64,000 nt of DNA, taken from the NCBI GenBank assembly GCA_030704615.1, contig CM060731.1, positions 18,600,001-18,664,000 of the forward strand. The letters are read 5' to 3'. The notes under the pieces are model-generated. The model made no database searches and had not been told where the DNA came from. It saw only the letters and a program-made list of their open reading frames with translations. Position 1 is the stretch's first letter. Every line of letters starts with the position of its first letter. Origin of the DNA: Takakia lepidozioides (taxonomy: Eukaryota > Streptophyta > Takakiopsida > Takakiales > Takakiaceae). The translations under genes and the position numbers were made by a program. Of the stretch, positions 12,094 through 21,923 are shown one piece after another.

Positions 12094-13079
12094 GCAGGAC
12101 AAGGTATGGTTCATATAAGTTCTTGGTGATGCCTTTTGGGCTCACCAATGCACGAGCGACATTTAGCACGCTGATGAACAGCCTTTTTCAGGAGTGGTTG
12201 GATGACTTTGTGATCGTGTACATCGACGACATCTTGGTGTACTCGAAAACAAAGGAGGAGCACGTGGAGCACCTCAAAAGGGTGTTCCAGAAATTGCGAG
12301 AAGGGAAGCTGTATGCCAAAGCTTCAAAGTGCGAATTCGGGGTCACAAAAGTGGAGTTCTTGGGGCATGTGATTACACAGGATGAGATCAAAATGGATGA
12401 CAGAAAGGTGAGGGCGATCTTGGACTGGGAGCCTCCGACTTCGGTCCCGGGAGTGCGATCCTTCCTAGGACTCGCCTCCTATTACCGGAAGTATGTGAGA
12501 AATTTCGCCAAGATTGCGGGGCCGCTGTCATACCTTCTGTGTAAATCTAAAGTCTGGGCATGGAACATCTTTTGTGGCCAAGCTTTTGCTGAATTGAAGC
12601 AGCGGATGGCGGAAGCTCCAATCTTGAAAATCCCGGAGTTCGATCGTCCATTTGAGATTCATACAGATGCGTCGGACTTCGTGATTGGGGGAGTACTTAT
12701 GCAAGATGGACGTCCAGTGGCTTACGAAAGTAAGAAACTGAATGAAGTGGAGCGCCGGTGGCCGACGCACGAAAAAGAGATGAAGGCGGTGGTGCATTGC
12801 CTTGAGCTTTGGCGCCACTATGTTGGTTCCAACCCAGTGAAGGTGTTCACGGACAATGTCACGGTGAAGTGAAGTATTTTGCCACGCAGCCCAAGTTGTC
12901 CCCAAAACAACTTAGGTGGCAAGATACTTTGGCAGTGTTCGACGTGGATATCCAGTACAAACCGGGATGGGACAATGTGGTGGCCGATGCTTTAAGTAGA
13001 AAGCAGCAGCTCTTGTTGGTGTACAAGGGCGAGACGGCGCTCCAAAGGAAGATCCGGAAGGCTTGTCAGAAGGATGAGC
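12094..13079 (+). pseudogene. chromovirus RT to RNase H fragment
   Basis: The fragment begins abruptly inside RT (GTMAGS-like region, then [14 protein letters not shown]) and includes the catalytic [10 protein letters not shown] (about 12217-12246). It runs without a break through the RT thumb SFLGLASYYRKYVRNFA to RNase H TDASDF, then meets a short duplication, GTGAAGTGAAG, at 12864-12874 that shifts the frame. RNase H ends in VVADALSRK (about 12978-13004). The 5' junction at 12094 is an inversion point. The 3' junction near 13077-13080 joins the region just after RNase H directly to the integrase C-terminus and skips about 0.9 kb. Confidence 0.88.
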
Positions 13080-13638
13080 TAGGAAACGGTATGAAAGGCA
13101 GGCGAATCGGAAGCGGAGGGAAGTGAAGTTTGAGGCAGGCACAGAGGTCTGGTTGAACATCAAGAATTTCCGACTACCTACGGAAGTGAGTCCAAAGTTC
13201 GTACCCCCGTATGCGGGACCCTTTCGCATTCGGAAGGTTATGAATGAGGATGTGTATGAATTGGAGCTGCCAGCAAACAGCAAGGTGCACCCAGTATTCC
13301 ATGTCTCTGTTTTGAAGCCTTACTTCAAAGATGAAGCGCGTCCGAATCGGCATCAAGTGTTGCGTCCGCCACCTATGCTATTGGATCATGAAAATGAACC
13401 TGAGTACGAGGTGGAGGCAATACTTAAGTCGAGGAGGTTCAAGAACCGAGAAACGGAGTATCTCGTCAAATGGAAGGGCTATCATCATGTGGAGGCATCT
13501 TGGGTGCGTGCCTCAGAAATGGGAAACGCATCCGAGGCGGTTGCAGTTTTCGAAGGGCGACCTCAAAGCGGAAGAAGCGTTGATGGGGACATCAACCTTG
13601 GAGCGTGGGGGAGGAAATGCATGCTTAGCCCGGTTTAG
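13080..13638 (+). pseudogene. chromovirus integrase C-terminus and chromodomain, second copy
   Basis: This begins with the basic stretch GRRIGSGGK or, in the native frame, RYERQANRKRREVKF, then WLNIKNFRLP, VHPVFHVSVLKPYF and the chromodomain TEYLVKWKGYHHVEASWV. A late indel changes the end from QKRKKR to QSGRSVDGD and extends the frame to a stop at 13636. It lacks the catalytic core because of the 13077 deletion. Confidence 0.85.
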
Positions 13639-14482
13639 CTAGCTCAGGAATCCGATTGCAAAAACTTGTATTGTACAAAAATTTGTTATAAAGGAAATGG
13701 GTTCCAAATGTTGTGCGTCCTATTGTGTTTGGAATGGTGATGCATGGTGTGGTTGGCTAGTGTGTAAAATACATGCTAGCTTACAAAAGTGGGAGAGGTA
13801 AATTGGGTTAATCGTGTGTTTGCGCAGTGCCGAAATCGGGTGACCCCCATCCAAGGGGCAAGGAAACTTGCGCCTTTTGGGAGTTCACGTGCTAGTGCGC
13901 ACCTGGCGCGTGCGCGTACTATAACTGCGCTACCGAGGGGGTTGCCTTGTAGTGCGGGCTAACGCGGAAGCTACGTGCTTCCGTTCACGTACTATAATCG
14001 TGTAGCCTCGGGACGAAGTCGTAGTGCGGCTTCGGCGTGTTCCCGTACCTCAGGCCAGCATTCCAAGGCGGACCCAATTGTAGTGATTGGGGCGCACGGT
14101 TGATTCAAGGTTATCTTCCTAGTCAAAGAGGGTTCCAGGGAACCCTTGCTCAAGGTGATGCCAAAAGCGGCATCATGAGCGGTCGCAAGCAATGTTGTTG
14201 CAGTAAGGCGATTCGATCTTCAGGGAGGATCGTTCCTTGGCCTTAAAGTAGGCCAAGAAGAGTGCACTGGGAGGAGCTGGAGAGGCTCCACCCTTGGCCG
14301 GGACTTGGAGGAAGTCGGACGAAATAGCTAGTGGAGAGTAGAGTCAAGTGTGGGGTTTGGTTCTTTGCCATGGGACGCCATGGTACGGAAACAAACCTTG
14401 ATGTGGGACGCCACAACTTGGATGTTTGTTTCTACAAAATGGACAAGTCGATGAGGACATCGACTCCCTTGGTAGGGGTGTG
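13639..14482 (+). other. chromovirus 3' untranslated region, second copy
   Basis: Non-coding. It ends in the purine-rich GGTAGGGGTGTG just before LTR3, the position of a polypurine tract. It matches 9753-10584 (inverted) and 16086-16889. No gene seen. Confidence 0.8.
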
Positions 14483-15204
14483 TGTCGCGGCCCTTTGCCT
14501 TGAGGGCAGGGAGGTCGGGACACAAGAGGGGCTGCCCCTGTGGTGGGGGCAGTAGCAGCGATAGGTACGAGGGCTGAAGCACCCTTGAGTGCCCAAGGCA
14601 CTCAAGGAGGCAGAGGCGCTCACTAGGTGGAGCCCCGCACACCGGGTTGCGGTGGGGGTGGCTCCACAAGGGGTGGTGGTAGCTTAGCGGGACTTAGGGG
14701 GGTGGCATAGGACTCACCATGGGGTGGAGACCTCGAGGTGGGAGTCGTGGGGAGTCTTGGGACTCATCACGGTCCATTGGGGCCGCGGTGAGTGGGCCAA
14801 GACTCACCGCGACTCACCACCGGGAATCGAGGGTCTTCGTGGTGGTTCGCCATAAAATGGCATGGCTGGTTGTGAAACCCCGCGGACAGCTACAGAAGTA
14901 TATAGGGAGTAGTAACCCCGAGAACGGTGCAAGCCCGTTGGTGACCAAAAACTAGTGAGTAAGCGAACGAGCCGGAAAGCGACCAAAGAGTGGGGAGCTG
15001 TTCCGGACTGCCATCTACCAAAGGGAATTCTCCTAGTCCCAATTAGGTGGAGGGTTTAGTGGGAAGCGAAGGGGGGACCGTTATGTCCCGGTGAGCAGCC
15101 GAAGCTCCAAGTTGGCCCGGGTGGCCAGGTTGGGAGTCAGGCGCGCGCATCAAAGCGAGTAACTATGACTTGAAGGGGAGCTTACCGAAGTGAGGTGCGC
15201 GACA
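14483..15204 (+). repeat. chromovirus LTR (LTR3), internal
   Basis: This 722 bp copy runs from TGTCGC to GCGACA in the + orientation. Normally an element would end here; instead integrase coding sequence resumes at 15205 with VSDRDPKF. Together with LTR2 it bounds the inverted inner segment 9026-15204. Confidence 0.87.
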
Positions 15205-16085
15205 CATTGTCTCGGACCGCGATCCAAAGTTTACGAGTAAATTTTGGAGGGCACTTTGGAAGAAGATGGGGACGAGGCTGAAGATGAGCACCGCCTTCCG
15301 ACCTACGATCGACGGCCAAACGGAAAGAGTGAATTCCGTAGTGAAGCAGATCTTGCGGAATTACGTGTCGGCAGACCAAACAGACTGGGTGGAACACTTA
15401 GACGCGACAGAGTTCTGTTATAATAAACAAAAACACTCCGCAACGGGAGTTTCCCCTTTCGTATTGGTCTATGGAAAAGCACCTCTGGTGCCGACAAGTT
15501 GGGCCGCCCAGGACGTTAAGGAACCGGCAGTAGCGGCAGTACTGGAAGAACGCGAGCGTTTGTTGAAGCTCGCAAAGTACAACATTGCCAAAGCCAGGAA
15601 ACGGTATGAAAGGCAGGCGAATCGGAAGCGGAGGGAAGTGAAGTTTGAGGCAGGCACAGAGGTCTGGTTGAACATCAAGAATTTCCGACTACCTCCGGAA
15701 GTGAGTCCAAAGTTGGTACCTCCGTATGCGGGACCCTTTCGCATCGGAAGGTTATGAATGAGGATGTGTATGAATTGGAGCTGCCGGCAAACAGCAAGGT
15801 GCATCCTGTATTCCACGTCTCTCTTTTGAAGATGAAGTGCGTCCGAATCGGCATCAAGTGTTGCGTCCGCCACCTGTGTTGTTGGATCATGAAAATGAAC
15901 CTGAGTACGAGGTGGAGGCAGTAGTTAAGTTGAGGAGGTTCAAGAACCGAGAAACGGAGTATCTCGTCAAATGGAAGGGCTATCATCATGTGGAGGCATC
16001 TTGGGTGCGTGCCTCAGAAATGGGAAACGCATCCGAGGCGGTTGCAGTTTTCGAAGGGCGACCTCAAAAGCGAAAGAAGCGTTGA
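15205..16085 (+). pseudogene. chromovirus integrase core and chromodomain, third copy
   Basis: The segment starts at the second catalytic aspartate region (DRDPKF, about 15217) and contains DGQTERVNSVVKQILRNYV with the catalytic glutamate, NRKRREVKF, and the chromodomain TEYLVKWKGYHHVEASWV, ending QKRKKR and TGA at 16083-16085. A one-base loss near 15745 and a short deletion near 15834 break the frame. It continues the reading of the left pol segment that ended at 9025; about 0.33 kb of integrase is missing between the two. Confidence 0.85.
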
Positions 16086-16889
16086 TGGGGACATCAACCT
16101 TGGAGAATGGGGGAGGAAATGCATGCTTAGCCCGGCTTAGCTAGCTTAGGAATCCGATTGCAAAAACTTGTATTGTACAAAAATTTGTTATAAAGGAAAT
16201 GGGTTCCAAATGTTGTGCGTCCTATTTTGTTTGGAATGGTGATGCATGGTGTGGTTGGCTAGTGTGTAGAATGCATGCTAGCTTACAAAAGTGGGAGAGG
16301 TAAATTGGGTTAATCGTGTGTTTGCGCAGTGCCGAAATCGGGTGACTCCCATCCAAGGGGCAAGGAAACTTGCGCCTTCTTTAGGAGTTCACGTGCTAGT
16401 GCGCATCTGGCGCGTGCGCATACTATAACTGCGCTACCGAGGGGGTTGCTTTGTAGTGTGGGCTAAAGCGGAAGCTACGTGCTTCCGTTCACGTACTATA
16501 ATCGTGTAGCCTCGGGACGAAGTCGTAGTGCGGCTTCGGCGTGTTCCCGTACCTCAGGCCAGCATTCCAAGGCGGACCCAATTGTAGTGATTGGGGCGCG
16601 CGGTTGGTTCAAGGTTATCTTCCTAGTCAAAGAGGGTTTGAGGTGAACCCTTGCTCAAGGTGGTGCCAAAAGCGGCGGCATCATGAGCGGTCGCAAGCAA
16701 TGTTGTTGCAGTAAGGCGATTCGATCCTCGGGGAGGATCGTTCCTTGGCCTTGAAGTAGGCCAAGAAGAGTGCACTGGGAGGAGCTTGAGAGGCTCCACC
16801 TTTGGCCAGGACTTGGAGAAAGTCGGCCGAACTAGCTAGTGGAGAGTAGAGTCAAGTGTTGGGTTTGGTTCCCTGTTGGTAGGGGTGTG
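16086..16889 (+). other. chromovirus 3' untranslated region, third copy
   Basis: Non-coding, matching 13639-14482 but with a deletion of the stretch that precedes the purine tract. GGTAGGGGTGTG stands just before LTR4. Confidence 0.78.
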
Positions 16890-17615
16890 TGTCGCAACCC
16901 TTTGCCTTGAGGGCAGGGGAGCGGGACACAAGAGGGGCTGCCCCTGTGGTGGGGGCAGTGGCAGCGATAGGTATGGGGGGCCGAAGCACCCTTGAGTGCC
17001 CAAGGCAATCAGGGAGGCAGAGGCGCTCGCTAGGTGGAGCCCCGCACACCGGGTTGCGGTGGGGGTGGCTCCACAAGGGGTGGTGGTAGCTTAGCGGGAC
17101 TTAGTGGGGGTGGCATAGGACTCACCCTGGGGCGGAGACCTCGTGGTGGGAGTCGTGGGGAGTCTTGGGACTCATCACGATCCATAGGGGCCGTGGTGGG
17201 TGGGCCAAGACTCACCGCGACTCATCACCGGGAGTCGAGGGTGTTCGTGGTGGTTCGCCATAAAATGGCATGGTTGTTTGTGAAACCCCCGCGGACAGCT
17301 ACAGAAGTATATATAGGGAGTAGTAACCCCGAGAACGGTGCAAGCCCGTTGGTGACCAAAAGCTAGTGAGTAAGCGAGCGAGCCGAAAAGCGACCAAAGA
17401 GTGGGGAGCTGTTCCGGACTGCCAACTACCAAAGGGAATTCCGCTGGTTCTAAATCGTTGGAGGGTTCTTTGGGAGATCAAGGGGGGGACCATTATGTCC
17501 CGGTGAGCAGCCGAAGCTCCAAGTTGGCCCGGCGGCCAGGTTGGGAGTTAGGCGCGCGCATCAAGCGAGTAACTATGACTTGAGGGGGGAGCTTACCGAA
17601 GTGAGGTGCGCGACA
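16890..17615 (+). repeat. chromovirus 3' LTR (LTR4)
   Basis: This 726 bp copy runs from TGTCGC to GCGACA with a TATA-like TATATATAG at 17308-17316. CATAG at 17616-17620 is the right target copy of the integration. Confidence 0.88.
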
Positions 17616-18223
17616 CATAGAGTCATTCTATAAAAACTGAGAATATACAATATCACTCATAGAGTGGTTATGTGAGTGGATGACGTCTCTCAGCAGGTCA
17701 TTGGAATGATTACCTACAGAGTGGTGTATAAGCTATTTGAGTCATTCATGGTGTCTCTCTGAGTGGGAACTATGGATTGGAGTCATTACTAACAGAGTGG
17801 TGTGTAAGTGATTAGGAATACCACTGGAGGAATTCATACCACTAGTACAGTAATATATATGTGACTACTTATACCACTATACAAGTGGTAATGTAGGCAA
17901 TTGTGTGCATTTGGCTACTCCCACAGTTTTAAATTATACCACTATTACAGTGATGTGCAAGTGATTATGAACATGACTAGAGGAACACGTACCACTATTG
18001 TAGTGAAAGAAGTACCATTGGGGATTCAAGCTCCACAAAATAAAATAAAATCCCAGAGAGTAAGTGTTGGAACACTGTCAACAAAATCCAGCCATGATAA
18101 AAGTCTAAGCCTAACTTCTACACGGCGTCTCCGCATGCATGCTAGGAACACTGAACTGCTTTCCTGCCTTCTTCTCATTGCCAGCAATGTCTATGCCCGG
18201 GCGAACGAAATTGTAAGCCCTCT
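17616..18223. other. CACTA interior with subterminal-type repeats
   Basis: CACTA sequence resumes after the chromovirus. The strings AGAGTGGT, ACCACTATTACAG and CAAGTGGTAATG recur to about 18010, in continuity with the repeats left of 4917. No gene is supported. Confidence 0.6.
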
Positions 18224-18550
18224 TCATGTTCTTCTCTGGCCAGGGCTACCAGGCTCACATTTGATGTAGATGTACACCAGGGGAATGTTCATAGTGACAT
18301 CTGGTACAATTCCAGCTTTGATAATGTCACCATGAACCTCTTTGCCCCTTCCCAGGGCTGCTAGGCTCCCATATGCATATTACAAACACAAATGAACATG
18401 ACCTGGTCTTGCTTCATCCCATCCCATCCCACATCATTTGCTCCTAGGTTTCCAAAGCCTTAATCCCATACCCATGCTGCATATACCTTGCAATCATGGC
18501 ACTCCAAAAGACCACATCTCGTTCAGCCACCTCTCTTGATCCACTTTCAG
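18224..18550 (-). pseudogene. captured PPR gene fragments (PLS type)
   Basis: On the - strand, 18373-18224 reads SLAALGRGKEVHGDIIKAG, then IVPDV and VYIYIKC, a typical PPR L/S motif pair (G-K-x-V-H, then the L-V-x-M-Y-x-K-C equivalent). Around 18530-18450 the - strand gives AERDVVFWSAMIARYMQHGY, the hallmark of the next PPR motif (R-D-V-V-x-W-x-A-M-I). The order along the element is not the native order, and stops follow each fragment. PPR proteins bind organellar RNA; these pieces cannot make one. The match is to the family pattern, not to a searched homologue. Confidence 0.75.
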
Positions 18551-18589
18551 AAGCTATGGTCATGGTTGAGGTGCCTGATTTTATCAACT

Positions 18590-18950
18590 GTGCCGCTGCA
18601 GCTGCTACTTTTAGTTGACCATCTACCCATGCAGCAGGTTTCTTGTAGCTATTGATCCACATGGAATCATAGGTAATCTGGAGCTTGAAGTCCTGCCCTC
18701 TTGGATGAATCTGGACCCAGACTCTATCCCTGCTCCTTCAGCTATACATGCCGCTGCACAAATCATGCATACAGCCTTGCCTTGCTGCTAGCACCTGACA
18801 ATGACAACCTAGATTTGTTCTAGGGAACACCCAACTTAACTTATCACTATGGTCAATTGCATCTGCTACTCTCTATAATCCAACAGGCATTCACCTTTTT
18901 GCCTCGATTGTCCCACCATTGACTGGGGTCAGAAAAGTATTCATTCCACA
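18590..18950 (-). pseudogene. captured OSB-type (organellar ssDNA-binding) gene fragments
   Basis: At about 18950-18893 the - strand reads LWNEYFSDPSQWWDNRGKK. At about 18705-18590 it reads HPRGQDFKLQITYDSMWI, then NSYKKPAAWVDGQLKVA. Together they recall the PDF motif of OSB proteins, whose pattern is a DP-x2-WWDNR core, then P-D-F-K-H-K and an LW...P-x-WV end. OSB proteins act in mitochondria and plastids on single-stranded DNA. The PDF residues here read QDF. The two halves are separated and in shuffled order, so this is a captured fragment and not a gene. Confidence 0.65.
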
Positions 18951-19139
18951 GCTTCTCCTCGTCTCAGCTGTTACCTGTTTAGAACTGGATACTTCCATGT
19001 TATCACATTGGCAGTACCATGTCAAAGTCACTCCAAACTATCAAAGGTTCACTCAACCAACTAACTTGCAAAATTCAACATGAAATTTAGGGCCAATTCT
19101 GATAAGAGGGAAAAACAGGATGAAAATGTGTTGAAGAAG

Positions 19140-19310
19140 GTGCCTTCATTAGCAATGCCTGATTTTATCAATTGTGCCGCTGTTGTTGCGGCTTCCAGTT
19201 GACCATCTACCCATGCAGGTTTCTTGCAGCTATTGATCCACAGGGAATTATAGGTAGTCGTGAGCTTGAAGTCCCGCCCTCTTGGACAAATCTGGACCGG
19301 CCAGACTCTA
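19140..19310 (-). pseudogene. second copy of the OSB-like end fragment
   Basis: The - strand reads LWINSCKKPAWVDGQLEAAT, then AAQLIKSG, almost the same as the copy at 18590-18690, with neighbouring flanking sequence also duplicated (compare 18680-18800 with 19250-19380). The fragment was therefore duplicated inside the CACTA after capture. One difference is a single A where the other copy has an additional codon (PAW versus PAAW). Confidence 0.6.
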
Positions 19311-19489
19311 CCCCTGCTCCCTCAGCTATCCAAGCTCTGCACAAATCATGCATATATCCTTCCCTTGCTGCTAGCGGCTGACAATGACAGCCTACAATTG
19401 TTCCAGCAAACACCCAACCCTACTTATCACCCATGCAGAATTCAACATGCATCTCAGGGCCAAGTCTGATGAGAGGGAAAAACAGGCTG

Positions 19490-19565
19490 AAACATGCCCT
19501 CACCGCATTGTCCTTGACCCATGGAGGATTTGACCGACCATCAACCCAAAATGACCTCTTGTGCG
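19490..19565 (-). pseudogene. third OSB-like end fragment
   Basis: The - strand reads THKRSFWVDGRSNPPWVKDN, resembling the LW-VDG-R-x-P-x-WV end of an OSB PDF motif and clearly different from the two copies to its left. It suggests that the source gene had several PDF motifs, which is usual for OSB proteins. Short and without a start or stop context. Confidence 0.5.
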
Positions 19566-19779
19566 TGTTGTTTGTCTGTAGTCAGGTAATGTCGGAATGG
19601 TCTGTGAGAACCACCACGACCAGCTGAGCAGGGAGAGATTGAAACACGGCTTGCTAAGACCTGCAAGCTGACTCTCCCAATAACCTTGTAAACATTAGGA
19701 AGAATACCAAATCATGGTACTCACAGGTACAAAGAGCCCACCTTTGCAGGATGGACGAACTTCTTCACATTGTACATTA

Positions 19780-19830
19780 AGAAAAGCTACACCTGGTGAT
19801 TGCGGTTGTCCCACCATCGTGAAGGATCGG
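19780..19830 (-). pseudogene. OSB-like WWDNR fragment
   Basis: The - strand reads DPSRWWDNRNHQV and then a stop. DP-x2-WWDNR is the core of the PDF motif. The adjoining sequence (MYNVKKFVHPAKVG on the - strand) recurs in altered form near 20700-20760. Confidence 0.55.
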
Positions 19831-19948
19831 TATAAAACTCATGCAACCTCACATCACAAATGAGCTAACTTGCAGAATTCTACATGAAAATTTAGGGACT
19901 ACTCTGGTAACATGGTAAAACAAGGTGAAATGTGTTGAAGAATACACC

Positions 19949-20090
19949 TTCATGCCGCACGTTCAGCCATCTCCACATTGCCATGGATTCTGCAGGCACC
20001 AAGCAAGGCGACCTCTTTCCCCTTTTCCAAAGCTGCCAGGCAGTGTTCAGAATGACATTAGGTACAATTCCAGCTTTGAACAAGGCACGG
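19949..20090 (-). pseudogene. captured PPR fragment with E-type end
   Basis: On the - strand, FKAGIVPNVI is followed in another frame by LAALEKGKEVALLGACRIHG, then NVEMAERAA and a stop. L-L-G-A-C-R-I-H-G-N-V-E is the common signature at the start of the E domain of plant PLS-class PPR proteins. A frame slip and the fusion of a PPR-motif piece directly to the E piece show rearrangement during or after capture. Confidence 0.75.
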
Positions 20091-20121
20091 CTTGCTAAGA
20101 CTAAGCTGACTCTCTCTCATG

Positions 20122-20615
20122 CACCAACGAACTAACTTACAGATTTCAATATGCATATCAGGCCCGAGTCTGAAAAGAGGGCAAAACAGGCTAAAATAGG
20201 TTGAAGAAGAAGGTGCCCTCACAGCCTGCTAAGACCAACTTGACTCTCTCTCTAGCACCAACCAGCTAACTTACAGAATTCAATATGCATATCAGGCCCA
20301 AATCTGATAAGAGGGCAAAACAGGCTGAAATAGGTTGAAGAAGAAGGTGCCCTCACGGCCTGCTAAGACCAACCTGACTCTCTCTCTTGCACCAATGAGC
20401 TAACTTAACATAATTCAATATGCATATTAGGCCTGAGTTTGATAAGAGGGCAAAACAGGCTGAAATAGGTTGAAGAAGAAGGTGCCCTCACGGCCTGCTA
20501 AGACCAAGCTGACTCTCTCTCTCTTGCACCAACGAGCTAACTTACAAAATTCAATATGCATATCAGGCCCGAGTCTGATAAGAGGGCAAAACAGGCTGAA
20601 ATAGGTTGAATCAGG
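20122..20615. repeat. tandem repeat, about 134 bp unit, four copies
   Basis: Units begin at 20122, 20256, 20390 and 20527, each starting with a CACCAAYSARCTAACTTA-like string and ending in GACTCTCTCTC. Spacing is 134, 134 and 137 bp. Copies differ at a few positions each. The unit contains AGAGGGCAAAACAGGCTGAA, which also occurs singly at about 19470 and 19905. No coding potential is seen. Confidence 0.88.
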
Positions 20616-20763
20616 AAATGAATCAGCAGGCTGCTAAGACCAAGCTGATTCTCCCAAGAACCTTGTAAACATCAGGAAGAATATTGTACTAACAAGAGCC
20701 AAAAGCCCACATTTGCAGGATGGACAAACTTCTTCACATCCTACATTAAGGAAAAGCCACACT

Positions 20764-21015
20764 GTAGTGTGAAAAAGAAGGGGCATGAAACCCTTCTGGT
20801 AAACTATAGTTAACTGTTCTTGAGCAGTGATCCATGGCCCTGCCCTATGACATCAACCTACTTGCTCTTTCTAAAATGACTCAGACCCTACTTAATTCAT
20901 TCTAAATCTATTTATGACCAGAGACTTTATACCCTTATCCACGCCGCAACGGAAGAGAAGACATGGACAGGGCTGAGGTTATCTAAATTGTTATTGGGTC
21001 TCTTTAGTGAACAGA
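20764..21015 (-). repeat. fragment related to the LTR of element C
   Basis: The stretch starts TGTAGTGTGAAAAAGAAGGG and later contains TCCACGCCGC and GAAGAGAAGACATGGA. The same start and the same later string occur in the element C LTR at 42389 and about 42568. Similarity fades after about 250 bp and no matching TTCACACTACA end is found, so this is a truncated or old LTR piece inside the CACTA. Confidence 0.55.
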
Positions 21016-21920
21016 TCATCATATATGCCAAGGTTCTTCTTCCCTACAGATGTCATCATTGGAAAATCACAGGGTGTACATTCTAATCCTTATACAAATT
21101 CAGATCCTATCCACAATGTAAACATATCAGAAATACCCCACTGGCCCATACTTGGACTAGGTAAGTGATGCAGAAATATGTGTGCCACTTACTCTACTGT
21201 AAACCAGAATGCAAAGGCCCTAGTTTCTACACATGAGCTCTCATTTTCCTTCTTTATTAATACTACAGCTATCTAAGAAACAGATCCCCTTTGGCATGAC
21301 ATTGCTACCCCTTCATATCCTGCCCATGGATTGTACACTGATGTATGGTGTTTTGACATCATTCACATCTACTTAAATGAAAATGCAAAACCCTAGCTTC
21401 TCTATTTCAGATTTCTCTTCTCTTTCCCTTTGCATGACGAGGGCATGATATCACAGAGCCCCCACTTTTATTAACTCCTCCTTAAAACTGCATTTTAACT
21501 ATTTGAAAGACCCTTATGCCCCACTGATTGTAGATCTCAGTCTATGAATGTTCCTAAGTTGATTGATACAAGCAGTCGGGAACAAATGCATGCCACCTGA
21601 TATCTTCTTTCAGAAAAGCTACAGCCTACCCCCATAGTAGGTACATTGCCCTCTTCATATGTCATTGGCATTCTTCCCCACTATCCTTCATTTGTGTCAT
21701 CTTTCCAACTAAGTTCAGCAGATGTTCAACAATCCTTTCACCATCTCTTCACACAAGACATCCCCTACTTTAATGATTGTACCACTGGCATGAGCAACAT
21801 CTAAAGCGTACACAGCAACACTTCACCAGTAGAGACACCCCATCTAGCACCAGCAACACTTCACCAGTAGAGCTCCTACTGTAATTCAAAATGTTGTTCC
21901 TTCTCCCATGAGTATCAAAC
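21016..21920. other. CACTA interior, no gene recognised
   Basis: AT-rich sequence without a supported frame. A short duplication, CACCAGTAGAG with flanking AGCAACACTT, occurs at about 21815-21870. Confidence 0.5.
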
Positions 21921-21923
21921 CCC

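Larger units (their letters stand above)
4917..17615 (+). mobile_element. Ty3/gypsy chromovirus, internally rearranged, nested in the CACTA
   Basis: The outer ends are TGTCGC at 4917 and GCGACA at 17615, flanked by the 5 bp duplication CATAG (4912-4916 and 17616-17620). The element therefore integrated once as a unit or was rearranged after integration. It carries four LTR copies (three +, one -), a primer-binding site for initiator tRNA-Met, gag, protease, RT, RNase H, integrase and chromodomain segments. Segment order is: LTR+, gag-pol+ cut within integrase, then LTR-, 3'UTR-, integrase-, RNase H-, then RT+, RNase H+, integrase C-terminus+, 3'UTR+, LTR+, integrase+, 3'UTR+, LTR+. All coding parts show frame breaks. 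Confidence 0.9.

Noticed and set aside
18444-18662. A small functional PPR gene
   Set aside because: Only one motif is present, it is joined to an OSB-like piece, and stops follow; it is a captured fragment.
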